Positions 1-9,898 of a DNA stretch of 12,930 nt are shown here, one piece after another; position 1 is the first letter of the stretch, and each line of letters starts with the position of its first letter. Under the pieces are notes generated by a model, which was not told the DNA's origin, did not search any database, and saw only the letters and a list, made by a program, of their open reading frames with translations. The translations under genes and the position numbers were made by a program. The stretch lies in the NCBI RefSeq assembly GCF_000003605.2, contig NW_003135362.1, forward strand, positions 129,309 through 142,238, written 5' to 3'. Source of the stretch: Saccoglossus kowalevskii. Its lineage: Eukaryota > Hemichordata > Enteropneusta > Harrimaniidae.

Positions 1-2052
1 AAAAAAATAACTAAACAGTGATTGGTGAGTTAGCTTACCGGATAATGTAATGAATTGTAACCCATCATTAATTTTAATAACAAATTGTCATTATCAAACA
101 AACCGAATCATCAAAAATGTACTTGCTGTTAAACGACCGGGTTGTACATCAGGATATACTCTGACAAGATAAATGAAATATTTTATTTGCAGTTCACGCT
201 ATAATCCATGAAAAGTTCAAAAACGTATGAGCTAATAAAAACACAGGTGGGACATGCTCTTCCCATGGATATTCAAGCACAATTCGCCATGTATCATTAC
301 ATTCCATTCGATTTAAACGGATCGTCGAATACAAATGCGCTTTATTCTCAGTACTCTGTCACGCAGAGAATACTCAAATTAAATCAATTATCGCAAATGG
401 AGTTTTAGGAAGACATATGGTGAGAAATCAGTTCCCAATTTTCATGAATTAAAGAGACATGAGCTGAGTTAATCCATGAGCCAACATAAAATGTGCATTG
501 CATGGATTAAAACGTTACCAAATGACAAATGGCGCAACTGATAACGCTTTAAAGGGGACGCAATTGAAATGCTTATTAGGGTAGCAAGAAAGCTTTCTAT
601 AAACATGGATGTAGAATAAATACGCATCGATCATACACTGGCATCGTAGTTTGTAATTACAAACACGTCTTGTGGAAGAAAAATATTACATAAAAAAAGA
701 GATGGCCAAGATACGGTGAAAACAGGAACAGTTATCTTACATCATGTATCACATAATGCCAGGCAACATATAATTAGTGAAAACAAAACGAGAATAGTGT
801 CATTGTCAGTGCTTAAACCCGTGAAAATCTATGGGAACAAATCAATGTGACAGAGTCTGCAAAATTTATTTCACAAATCTATACTTGCAGAGGATAATGT
901 GAAGCTTAGGAAGATTGGATTGTAAATAATACAAAATGAGAATAGAAACGATACAGGTTGGATTTGTCTACCTACAAAGCCTTAGTTACAAAGAAGGATA
1001 CTATCTGTAGATAAGAATTAGGAGTGCAGCTCGTTGATAACGTAGTAATCACTCTCAAATCCTATACCAAATTGACAACTCCATAGGTCATGTACGCTAG
1101 GCATAGAGTGGGTGTTTATTACATTAAACAAAGCTACAACTGATATCGTGCTCACCCTCCAATGATTCGAATCTTTTAAGTGGCACTTATTTTTCAGTTT
1201 AGTTCATGACACAACTCTCTGGAGTAATCACACATGTGATAGGGTTTGTCTTAATTTGTTCTCAAAGGAAAGAAAGTAGGCGAGAGGAGATGATAGCCGA
1301 GGAACAGATTACTTCGCACTGTGTACGAATCAAAGATAAAGTAGGTGGATGGAAATGTGTAATTTTCACAATTTACTTATTGTGTTAAAACGGAAAAGCA
1401 ACGCTTCCAAAAGGAAACTGCATCTTCGCGAGATCTGTCTTTGTCAGCAGCGAATCTAAGTCGCGTACCAAAAGTAGTCTTGTCTGAGAAGTCGTGGTCT
1501 AGACCGCAAATAATTTCACTGCAATGTATTCATATGGCATGGTTAACAGATATGTCTCGGACAACGTACAGGTGGGAGTACATTATTCGGCTTACAACAC
1601 ACCAACCAGGGAAACGGACATACTTACGAAACTAACCGCCTCTTGCCAACCGTAACTGTAGTTTGTACTGATCGTTCACGTTCGAATAATTGTGTTCATA
1701 TCAATTGTTACACGTGTTTCTTGCTTTGTGTCAATTGTTCACGTGCATTTGCATATTAAATGTTTGTAGGTGGACGAGATATACTGATATGAATATGTAT
1801 TGGTACACTGTGAACGTGACATATTTCGATCACTGCGTATTGTTATGTTACTTTAAAATTGCGTATTTTCTGAAATTATACAGCGAGAGGAAGTTCTCTA
1901 GATGGCACATGGTAGTGAAAATAATGTAACCGAAAACAAAGATTTTTGGTTTGCTTTGGTTGCCCAACCGTCCGTTCATGCGTTTATTTATTCATTTTTA
2001 CATACAACTAATAGAATTAATTAATTTCTCCTCTCATGTTTTCGTTATTCTG
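1..2052. other. Gene-free AT-rich stretch
   Basis: I see no supportable gene here on either strand. Stop-free stretches are short (79 codons or fewer) and none carries a recognisable motif, signal peptide or splice-bounded coding pattern. No RNA gene was recognised. The only internal structure noted is a short 30-bp-spaced direct repeat near 1701-1745, listed separately. Confidence 0.6.
1701..1745. repeat. Short direct repeat, two copies 30 bp apart, each with CACGTG
   Basis: The motif TCAATTGTT occurs at 1701 and again at 1731. Each copy is followed within two bases by the palindrome CACGTG, the E-box type sequence, at 1711-1716 and 1740-1745. This is a small local duplication. A regulatory role is not shown, since no promoter or gene is visible next to it. 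Confidence 0.3.
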
Positions 2053-2390
2053 ATTGTTATACGCATGATCAACTAAATTTTGTTGTATATCAATAAACAA
2101 AACCTACCAGGTATTTTGCTTGAGATTGATTTCCAGAAAGTATTTGATTTCCTTGAATGGGATTACCTTTACCAATGTGTTTATACATTCAACATTAGTA
2201 CATCACTCATAATGTGGGTAAAAACGTTTAACAATGACACTGAGGGTTCAATTATCTATCGATTATGGGTACACAACTAGGGAGGGGGTAGGGAGTGGTA
2301 ACCTACTTTCACAAGCTTTTTTTGTGTTAGCGCTTGAAACTCTTAATTGTCATTCGATGTAATCCAATACACTGATTTCAGGTAGACTGT
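2053..2390 (+). mobile_element. Decayed non-LTR (LINE) reverse transcriptase fragment
   Basis: This is a relic of a LINE reverse transcriptase, the enzyme that copies element RNA into DNA at a nicked target site. From about 2053 the plus strand reads NKQNLPGILLEIDFQKVFD, then LEWDYLY and MWVKTF, matching the early RT blocks of L1/Tx1-type elements (consensus IDFEKAFDSLEW, then WVKTFY). The frame carries a stop at 2074-2076 and ends at a stop at 2278-2280. The expected next block (GVRQGDPLSP-like) continues in another frame from about 2285, where GVGSGNLLSQAFFVLALETL can be read. A further shift near 2340 gives a last weak match (IVIRCNP against a consensus like AIRNNP). The YADD catalytic block, endonuclease and 3' tail are not seen. 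Two or more frameshifts and internal stops make it a dead copy. The family assignment is confident; the clade is only probable. Confidence 0.85.
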
Positions 2391-2479
2391 GAACATGTTA
2401 TGGATGCATGGCATACAATGAACATGGTGTGTACACGTTACAGTAATCGGAGCATGGCATCAAATGTATTACAATGGAT

Positions 2480-3590
2480 ATAGTCACGTGATCGAAATGT
2501 AACTATAATTCAAAGTGATACAATTTCTACTGCAGAGAAGTTAAAATTCACTGGTGTTGAATTATCTGGATTTACGTGATTCTAAGATGAGTGTTAGTGT
2601 TATTCAAATGAATACAATCTCTGGTACTGGGAAGTTACATGACAGTCGTCTTTATTTACCAGTATTCACGTGACTGTAATAGATTTTTTACTTCAAAGTA
2701 ATAGAATTTAGGTGATCGTAAGGCGAGTGTTACTGTAAAGTTCTGTAATACAATCTCTAGTACTGAGAAGTTACACATTACTGGTGTTGAATTATTTGCA
2801 TTCAGGTGATCGTAAGACGAGTGTTACTATAAAGTTATGTAATACAATCTCTAGTACTGAGAAGTTACACATTACTGGTTTTGAATTATTTGCATTCAGG
2901 TGATCGTAAGACGAGTGTTACTATAAAGTTATGTAATACAATCTCTAGTAAGAGAAGTTACATTTTACTGGTCTTGGATTATTTGCGTTCAGGTTATCGA
3001 AAGACAAGTATTACTATAAAGTTCTGTAATACAATCTTTAGTACTGAGAAGTTACACATTACTGATGTTGAATTATTTGCATTCAGGTGATCGTAAGACG
3101 AGTGTTACTATAAAGTTATGTAATACAATCTCTAGTAAGAGAAGTTACATTTTACTGGTCTTGGATTATTTGCGTTCAGGTTATCGAAAGACAAGTATTA
3201 CTATAAAGTTCTGTAATACAATCTCTAGTACTGAGAAGTTACACATTACTGGTTTTGAATTATTTGCATTCAGGTGATCGTAAGACGAGTGTTACTATAA
3301 AGTTATGTAATACAATCTCTAGTAAGAGAAGTTACATTTTACTGGTCTTGGATTATTTGCGTTCAGGTTATCGAAAGACAAGTATTACTATAAAGTTATG
3401 TAATACAATCTTTAGTACAGAGAAGTTACATATTACTGGTGTTGAACTATTTGCATTCAGGTGATCGTAAGACGAGTGTTACTATAAAGTTCTGTAATGC
3501 AATCTCTGGTACAGAGAAGTTACATATCACCGATGTTGAATTATCTGTATTCACGCTACGAGCGATAGTAATACAATCTCTAGTCTTTTC
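2480..3590. repeat. 94-bp tandem satellite array with a 187-bp higher-order dimer core
   Basis: Equivalent points of successive monomers (GATCGTAAG or TATCGAAAG) fall at 2490, 2578, 2672, 2714, 2808, 2902, 2995, 3089, 3182, 3276, 3369 and 3463. The spacing is 93-94 bp, apart from one 88-bp and one 42-bp interval. From 2902 to 3462 the array is three copies of a 187-bp dimer. The A half (93 bp, with AGTAAGAGAAG) looks identical in all three copies, while the B half carries the few differences. Edge monomers (2490-2713 and after 3463) are much more diverged, and the last one decays around 3590. Short open frames in the array are by-products: 187 leaves remainder 1 on division by 3, so one peptide recurs in rotating frames. 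Confidence 0.95.
2902..3462. repeat. Three tandem copies of a 187-bp higher-order unit
   Basis: Copies run 2902-3088, 3089-3275 and 3276-3462. Copies one and two differ at three positions by eye, all in the second half. The third copy differs mainly in the second half too. The A monomer lacks one base relative to B and has TTATCGAAAGACAAG at the junction to B, where the plain monomers have TGATCGTAAGACGAG. Confidence 0.9.
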
Positions 3591-3819
3591 GAATGAACGA
3601 TGTCATATGTGTGCTTAGGAGACATGTATTGATATATTATAATATTGTCGTTGTTCTTAAGTGTGTGTTTCTGAACATTAATCTTATACATCGAGACAAT
3701 AAACTCAACTGACGTAAGTGGGCGCATGTCAACCCGTTTTAGAATTGAGGTCTGTTGAGTATTTCTAGTCTAATAATTATTCTTTGCTTTTGTGATTTTT
3801 AGCTTTGATTTGATTATGT

Positions 3820-4490
3820 TAGGTCGTTCCACCTAATCAATACATGCAATACATTTTATTCCGTCGTCCCATCCAATCACTGCACGCGATACATTATATT
3901 CCGTTGTTCCACCCAATCAATACACGCGATACACTATGTTCCGTCGTTCCACCCAATTAATTACACGCGATATATTATGTTCCGACGTTCCACCCAATCA
4001 ATACATGCGATACATTATATTCTGTGGTTCCACCCAATCAATACACGCGATACATTATGGTCCGTTGTTCCACCCAATCAATACATGCGATACATTATAT
4101 TCCGTGGTTCCACCCAATCAATACACGAGATACATAATATTCCGTGGTTCCACCCATTCAATACATGCGATACTATATATTCCATGGTTCCACACTATCA
4201 ATACATGCGATGCATTATGTTCCGTGGCTCCACCCAATCATTACACGCAATACATTATATTACGTGGTTCCACCCAATCAATACAGGCGATACCTTATAT
4301 TACGTGGTTCCACACAATCGATACACGCGACACATTATATTCCAAGGTTCCACCTAATCAATACACGCGATACAAGATGTGTTTAGGTTCCACCCAATCA
4401 ATACACGCGATACAAGATGTGTTTAGGTTCCACCCAATCAATACATTCGATACATCATGTTCCGTGGGTCCATCCAATAATTAACTGCTA
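3820..4490. repeat. 40-bp tandem minisatellite, about 16.5 units
   Basis: The unit begins GTTCCACCCAATCAATACAC, continues GCGATACATTATATTCCGTG, and is 40 bp long. Unit starts are at 3826, 3866, 3906, 3946, 3987 and then every 40 bp to 4467; one unit is 41 bp because of an inserted base near 3960. Units at 4347 and 4387 share a private ending (CAAGATGTGTTTAG), which points to a recent local duplication. The consensus has no stop codon in any plus frame and 40 is not a multiple of 3, so all three plus frames stay open over long stretches. The longest runs from 3936 to 4484. I treat this openness as a property of the repeat rather than as a gene. Confidence 0.95.
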
Positions 4491-5876
4491 TTTGTTCTTC
4501 TCCTCCACACAGAAAGATATGTTTGAAAAAAGGTCGGTTGTTTTTTGAAGATAATAACTTTTTGTCTAGGTTTAGTTTCAAACTTCCTCTCTTTTGTGTA
4601 GGTAGGTTGACTATCTGGTCATTTTTGCAGACCAATCGTTTTTCAGAAATTATGATAATGCAATCTGCATATATCAGACAAATAACCTTTACTGCCGTTT
4701 AAAGTTGGTGCGGGACATGTATTAGATAATCACTATTGACACCATTGATATATATGAATGACTATGTTTAATTTCATTTGGGATTTGCTATCTTATTGCT
4801 GTTTAATGTTTTTTGTTATAACGACACCACGTACGCACATTTGGTTCACATGAGATTGCAGAATTGTTTAGAATCAACAACTTGCGTGTTTAAAGTAAAC
4901 ATTATAAACATATATCATAAATGAATTGTTTAATAAATGTATTCAGTAGTGGCAACTTTACAATGCTTTAACGTTTTATTTTAGAATTTGTAAGAGGAGA
5001 AGGAGACAGCGAACGGTGACCTTAGCTGACGGTATAGATGAATAAAGCTGAACTATCTGTAATGAACTAAAGTGTGTTCCTAGGGATCGAAACCGGTATT
5101 TTTAAAGTGTAAGGGTTATCTGCACGCGCGCAGCGGTCGCTTTAACTCGACGTTATATGTGTCAATTGCGCTTTTCAGAACTAGTCCATCAGAATTGTTG
5201 ACCAAAACGTTTTCCATGCGACGTAATTCTCTTTTAACAGAGTATCTTGAAAAGACTGGTATTTTGAAATATTAAAAATTATCTTATAACTGCTTTGACG
5301 TCATTGTATATGTAAATCAAGGCATGTCAGTTTCCCCTTCTAATCCCCGAAAGTGCGGTCGTTTAAGATGACTAGATTGCAGTTGTGACATAATAAAATC
5401 ATCAGATGGAATATATTTTTTTCATTGTCCATTGTATCAAACATTTTTCCGAAACGTAATTTAAATCGTCAATAAATAGCCATTATAGCAGGAAAATTGT
5501 GTTATATCCGTTTTTAAGACTATGTAATTTTTTTATAGATTGGAGAGTATTTCGGGGAAATATAAATAAACCCAACAAATGGGTATTTATTCGTTTTGAA
5601 TAGTAAATTTATACCAAAAAATGTTTGCAATTGCCCTTGACCAAACTGATACAGCTTTTAAATTTCGATATGAAAATGATAGCAACATCTCCTCTTAGTT
5701 GTTTCTTTACTATAACTACAACGATCCTGGCGTAGAAATTTATAACTGGCAAGGCTGTTTTGTATATTGATATCACTAATAGAATATAGTCACGGTTATT
5801 GGCATACTAGACACACGAAATCTACAGTGAAACATGTCTCGACAAGTGTATATATTGCCAATTACAATATAGGTCG

Positions 5877-5894
5877 CGGTTATTATAATAACCG
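5877..5894. repeat. Perfect 18-bp palindrome
   Basis: CGGTTATTATAATAACCG is its own reverse complement, with no loop. It sits in gene-free DNA. It could be a cruciform-forming site, a protein-binding site, or chance in AT-rich sequence. No flanking element with matching ends was found. Confidence 0.5.
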
Positions 5895-7292
5895 TTATAT
5901 TTTGTGATTGGCAAGACACAGTTGTATTTTCTATCGTTGTGCCTGAAAGTCTGGGAAAATTGACCATTCAATCATTCCCCATAACCCGTATTTATATGAC
6001 GTCTTTCCGTCGCAACGTACACGCTTTATTCAGTCTAATATAATCCCAAATCCCCTAAGTAGCATTGTAGTACAGTACGATACCCGTATACGAATCTCCT
6101 GCTATATCCCCGGAGTTTGGTTGATTTGGAATTGATAGTTACTTCTGTCAGATGTCAATCACAGCAAACAATGCGATGTTATTATGAGCTGTATTTTTCA
6201 CGTAAAAATGACATTGAGTACTAAGTATATGTTAAAGCTTTTCCCGACGGATTACGTGTTTCATCAGTAAATTTCGATATGATTCATAAATCACCGGCTT
6301 TAACACTAAGGCACTGCTTAGATATATAAATTTGTCACACGTCAAATATATAGTTGCAAGAAAAGATTTATTTTGTATTACGTATCTACAATACAAAATA
6401 ATGATTATTTGCAATGGGAAAATATTCAGATATGTAATGTATTTACAAATTATTGGCACAGCTACTAGGGAATGACGATTACCTTATGAATTCGAACAAA
6501 TGTGCGTGTTTCTTTTCAAGTAAATCATCCCATAACAGTTGCTAATTGTATTGCATGGTGCGTTGTAGGGTGCAAAGTAACATGATATTGATTCAACCCC
6601 CAAGTTTCAAGTACTTGCAATTATGAACAACGGGGCCTTATTGAATAAAACACAGCAAATTGTACACGTATTTTCAAGTATCAGGTGTCAAATTGGAATA
6701 ATCAATAATAATGTACGACGAAGTTCAATGTTCTCAGTTGTTACAAGGAAATACGACTCCCACTTATCCACGAAGAGTATATATAGTTGAACAGTGTAAT
6801 TGGTAGAATTAGGGAAAAAGGCAAACCCGATAACTTTGAATCGATTGTTAGAAAATATTTAATTGTGGCAGTGTGAGGCGCCTGTGAACGCTTGGCTGAC
6901 TTCTTAAGCTTGCAAACACGTAGTCGCTAACAGGTATAATATCGAAACCGTTTAGGTTATCCAATCATGCCAGGAATACATCGCATCGCGTCTTTTCAGC
7001 CTGGCATATTGACTCCCACGCTATACTTATTAGTCATTAATATTCATTTTAGGGGAGAACACGTACCCCGCGTGTTATCAAAGGCGAAATATTCTTTGGT
7101 TCATCTTATCTACTAACTTAGTCATATGCATTTTAACATGGTATTATGGAAAATCAGTAGCTGTGTAATATTAACAGAACGTGGTATTACCTAGGCAACG
7201 CAGCGATTGTACAGTTTCAACCATCTCCAATTAACGTAATGTTAACTGGTCTCAATAGACCCTTTATAAGTGATGTCATTGGATCACCGACA

Positions 7293-7329
7293 CGAAACGT
7301 TGTAGGTTATTGCGACATCCAACGTTTCG
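7293..7329. repeat. Inverted repeat, 10-bp arms with a 17-nt loop
   Basis: CGAAACGTTG at 7293-7302 pairs with CAACGTTTCG at 7320-7329, leaving 17 nt between. The arms are GC-containing and perfect, so this is a better hairpin than the AT-only palindromes nearby. There is no T-run after it and no gene before it, so a terminator reading is not supported. It may be a remnant of a dispersed repeat, as arms of this type occur in invertebrate repeats, but that is only an inference. Confidence 0.5.
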
Positions 7330-7760
7330 ACTAGTAACACAACACAATACAATACATTACAACTCAAATGTGACAGTTTGACATTTCACATAAACAGGAA
7401 TATGTTGGTGCCAATACTTTCTTTTTGAAAAAACAATGAACAATCCACGGTAATATATTTATTTATCCGTTGAACTGAATCAAAATTATTATTGAAACAA
7501 ATTGAGATATAAAATAATGTTCCAAAGACAGCTCTACGTGCGCGGTGAAATATCGAATGACTTCGAAATTAAAATAAGCAAAAGAAAAATGCATCTAGAT
7601 GTATATGGTATTGTTGAGTAGTATTTAGATAACACTAAGACATAAGAACGTGATCTTGTCTATTTTGTTAATTGCGTACGCATTCAATGCAAAATCTCGT
7701 CGACAGCTTCCCGTCACTTTCGTGCTGTCCCTGAAAATAAAGAAAAATACAGCTATTAAA

Positions 7761-8144
7761 ATGGCTTGCAGGCGGATACAGGAAATTCCGATGAGTCCGC
7801 TACGGAGTAAACCGGACGGATATACGACAGCCAACGAGTCTCTCTTTCAAGAATGTCTACATAGACAGTTAACTAGAGCATATGAAAAAGGCGGCTTTCT
7901 GCAATATACACAATATGAATGTACTGTTATTCACGAATGCTTTGGGTTATATGTGATTACGACTTATGAACATACCTTCGGTGACGGTTGCCATAGTATC
8001 TTTGATAAGGCATCCACCCAACCAATGATTTGTACCACAGAAATTATACCCCTGTATATCGTAGCAGAGGCTGCTACAATGTTCAAAACCGTCACAGAAC
8101 TTGTCAATAGAAATGCACTTGTGCGGTTCCGCCGGACAGATTAG
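7761..8144 (+). CDS. Hypothetical protein, 127 codons, no recognised family
   Basis: I do not recognise this protein. The frame is stop-free from 7629 to 8144 (516 bp), the longest non-repeat open stretch in the window. I chose the ATG at 7761 because it is the first ATG in frame and has a good animal initiation context (AAAATGG, A at -3 and G at +4). The 127-residue product begins MACRRIQEIPMSPLRSKPDG. It has six cysteines, several in the central YECTVIHECFG and FGDGCHS region. It shows no signal peptide, clear membrane helix or low-complexity tract, and ends in a basic VRFRRTD tail. The open frame upstream of the ATG has a hydrophobic run (ILSILLIAYAF) but no ATG. It could be a single-exon gene, one exon of a larger gene, or chance. 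Similarity or transcript support is lacking. Confidence 0.35.
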   Translation: MACRRIQEIPMSPLRSKPDGYTTANESLFQECLHRQLTRAYEKGGFLQYTQYECTVIHECFGLYVITTYEHTFGDGCHSIFDKASTQPMICTTEIIPLYIVAEAATMFKTVTELVNRNALVRFRRTD

Positions 8145-8572
8145 ACTTGATTTAGATAGCCGACTGTGCGTTGGACAATCTGTAAAGAAAGTAAATTTTA
8201 CTCGTGTTTTAGTCGCGAATATGTGTTATATTCTCATCTACATAATATTACTACAACATATATGAATTTATCATTACATTATTTTATTAGTGTCTCTAGG
8301 TGGACTGTTATATACACGTTTAGCGCATAATGAAATGCTCCAATATCCTAAATATACTCAGTTCACTCCACTGTGGACATCTATCTTTGCCGAATCAAGT
8401 ACATTGAATAAATATTTATATTCAATTTCGACCATTCTTGGAAAAAGTACATATATTTTCAGTACGCTATTAGTAAAGCAGCTATTCTTTTCATAAATGC
8501 CAAACAGAGATTGATAGCCAATTTAAATCTCAATTTCATTCATGACTATGTTTTATCAAAGACTTCAACCAC

Positions 8573-8797
8573 ATGAATCAAATACGTCGATTTAGCAGAT
8601 TACCGCGGTTAGTACTGCAGCTGTTGTTTCTGGCTGCGTCATATACACTTTGCATGGTGGCAAACTTTAACAAAGTCATAGATCACCTACGATACATACA
8701 TCAAGTAGATGATAATGATAAGATAAGCAATCTTATAAGTAATTTACAACTTCGTGTAACTAAACACTTCGAGTTGTATTACATTATTCAACCATAG
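8573..8797 (+). CDS. Weak candidate: small secreted or membrane peptide, 74 codons
   Basis: An ATG at 8573 opens a 74-residue frame ending at the stop at 8795-8797. The N-terminus looks like a signal peptide or signal anchor. A basic stretch (RRFSRLPR) is followed by a hydrophobic core (LVLQLLFLAASYTLCMVA, residues about 13-30), then a polar, acidic segment (HQVDDNDKISNLISN). No cleavage site, cysteine framework or known family is evident. Frames of this length arise by chance in a window this size, and the start context (CACATGA) is not strong. It is listed only because hydrophobic and polar parts occur in the order expected of a small secreted protein. Confidence 0.15.
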   Translation: MNQIRRFSRLPRLVLQLLFLAASYTLCMVANFNKVIDHLRYIHQVDDNDKISNLISNLQLRVTKHFELYYIIQP

Positions 8798-8935
8798 AAT
8801 AAGGAATGCAACTCAGATTTATCTTTTCTTAGGCGTATTGCTTACTTGTGTACGCAGATTCTACTATAAATTATAACCGATCTGTGAAATACTGAAAGGA
8901 CAAATTAGCTTTAAGGAATGACATCACTTCGACAT

Positions 8936-8956
8936 GTATATGTATATGTATATGTA
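8936..8956. repeat. Hexanucleotide microsatellite (TATATG)n
   Basis: Between about 8936 and 8956 the sequence reads as three to four tandem copies of TATATG. It is a simple repeat with likely length variation between individuals and no visible function. Confidence 0.8.
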
Positions 8957-9898
8957 AGCACATTGTCTGTACATTCTTATTCATACACACTCGTAAACCA
9001 CGGTTTAAAATTTATTGCAAAGTAAAGATGTGAAACAGTAATTTATATTGGCAATAAATTTAATTACAGCTATAATAAAAACGAAAGTTCATATACTCCG
9101 AGGAATACATTCATCTGCCTTGCTTAATCGATAGACACAGATGCGTCAATTTGATGTATAACTGTATCTGTTAGCACACTGATTAGTTAATTTGTTCAGT
9201 ATGGAACTGATAGGATAATTAGTACAATTTATCGCAAAGGTGAATATAACTGTAATTTATGTCACTTGCACGCATTTTGAAACAACCTTCATTTGTGCAA
9301 TTAATGATGACTTAAAAAGTCAACAAAGAATATTTTTTGTCTAGAACCATTGGCAGAAATAAACATGTTTCCTGCGTGGAGCTGACAATATATTCGTCTA
9401 AGTGTTCTGTTTCTTGTTACCTATTTAAGTAGCGGTACTTTGATATCAGTCGCGAACTCCATTTATTCTTTGGTGTTGGCGTGCCTCCACATAAAAGAGT
9501 AAGAAATCTGAAAACGTCTAACTTTTTTTTTCAATAATGTGGCTTCCGCCAAACAAATCTATAATGAGCTTATCGTATAAAGCAATAACATGTGTGTGTT
9601 CTGCAATATATTAGTGTTATAATGACTACACCATTAATGGAACGAACTAACAGAGTTATATTCGTCCTGTTACATAGACTGGTCCATGAATATTATACGT
9701 AATTACAGAGTAACGTAACAGTTGACTGACAGTTGTGATGGCGATGATGAGTAAGTTTTACAGATAGTTTCTAATTAAATGTGTTATAATGAATTAAGCC
9801 TGTATATGAGCGTCTTGACAATCGCATTCATGTGAAAACGACTCATCAAAATACAAGGTTATAGATATATAGACATATAGAGATATACACACGTTCAC

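Larger units (their letters stand above)
4491..7628. other. Long gene-free AT-rich interval
   Basis: About 3.1 kb with no supportable gene on either strand. Stop-free stretches reach about 75 codons and none shows a known domain or a bounded exon. A pyrimidine-rich acceptor-like site ends near 4512 (TTCTCCTCCACACAG) and is followed by an open plus frame to about 4700, but the frame has no recognisable protein character. Two inverted repeats, at 5877-5894 and 7293-7329, are listed separately. No tRNA or rRNA was recognised. Confidence 0.55.
8145..9898. other. Mostly gene-free interval
   Basis: About 1.75 kb with no well-supported gene. It contains a weak small-protein candidate at 8573-8797 and a hexanucleotide microsatellite near 8936, both listed separately, and an AATAAA at 8407-8412 that cannot be tied to a transcript. 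A perfect GTAAGT donor-like site at 9752 follows a segment with stops in every frame, so it does not mark a coding exon. Confidence 0.5.

Noticed and set aside
2881-3464. Three overlapping ~70-codon reading frames with the same peptide
   Set aside because: They are the 187-bp satellite dimer read in rotating frames, and each ends at the same internal stop of the repeat.
3936-4484. 182-codon repetitive protein gene
   Set aside because: Openness in all three frames follows from a stop-free 40-bp unit whose length is not a multiple of three. There is no splice, start or promoter support.
4482-4700. Plus-strand exon after the acceptor-like TTCTCCTCCACACAG, and the opposing 65-codon minus frame (4438-4635)
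   Set aside because: Both strands are open for 60-70 codons, but neither translation shows a domain or bounded exon structure, and the minus frame runs into the 40-bp repeat.
6770-6800. TATA box at TATATATAG
   Set aside because: AT-rich DNA gives many such matches, and no gene or initiator follows at a sensible distance.
7293-7329. Rho-independent terminator
   Set aside because: No U-tract follows the hairpin, no gene precedes it, and the window is not bacterial in character.
7625-7834. 69-codon minus-strand frame
   Set aside because: It is the antisense of the longer plus-strand open stretch and has no independent support.
9706-9757. Plus-strand mini exon ending at a perfect GTAAGT donor, with an LDLa-like CDGDDE reading
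   Set aside because: The segment between the nearest acceptor (ATTACAG) and the donor has a stop in every frame, so it cannot be a coding exon.
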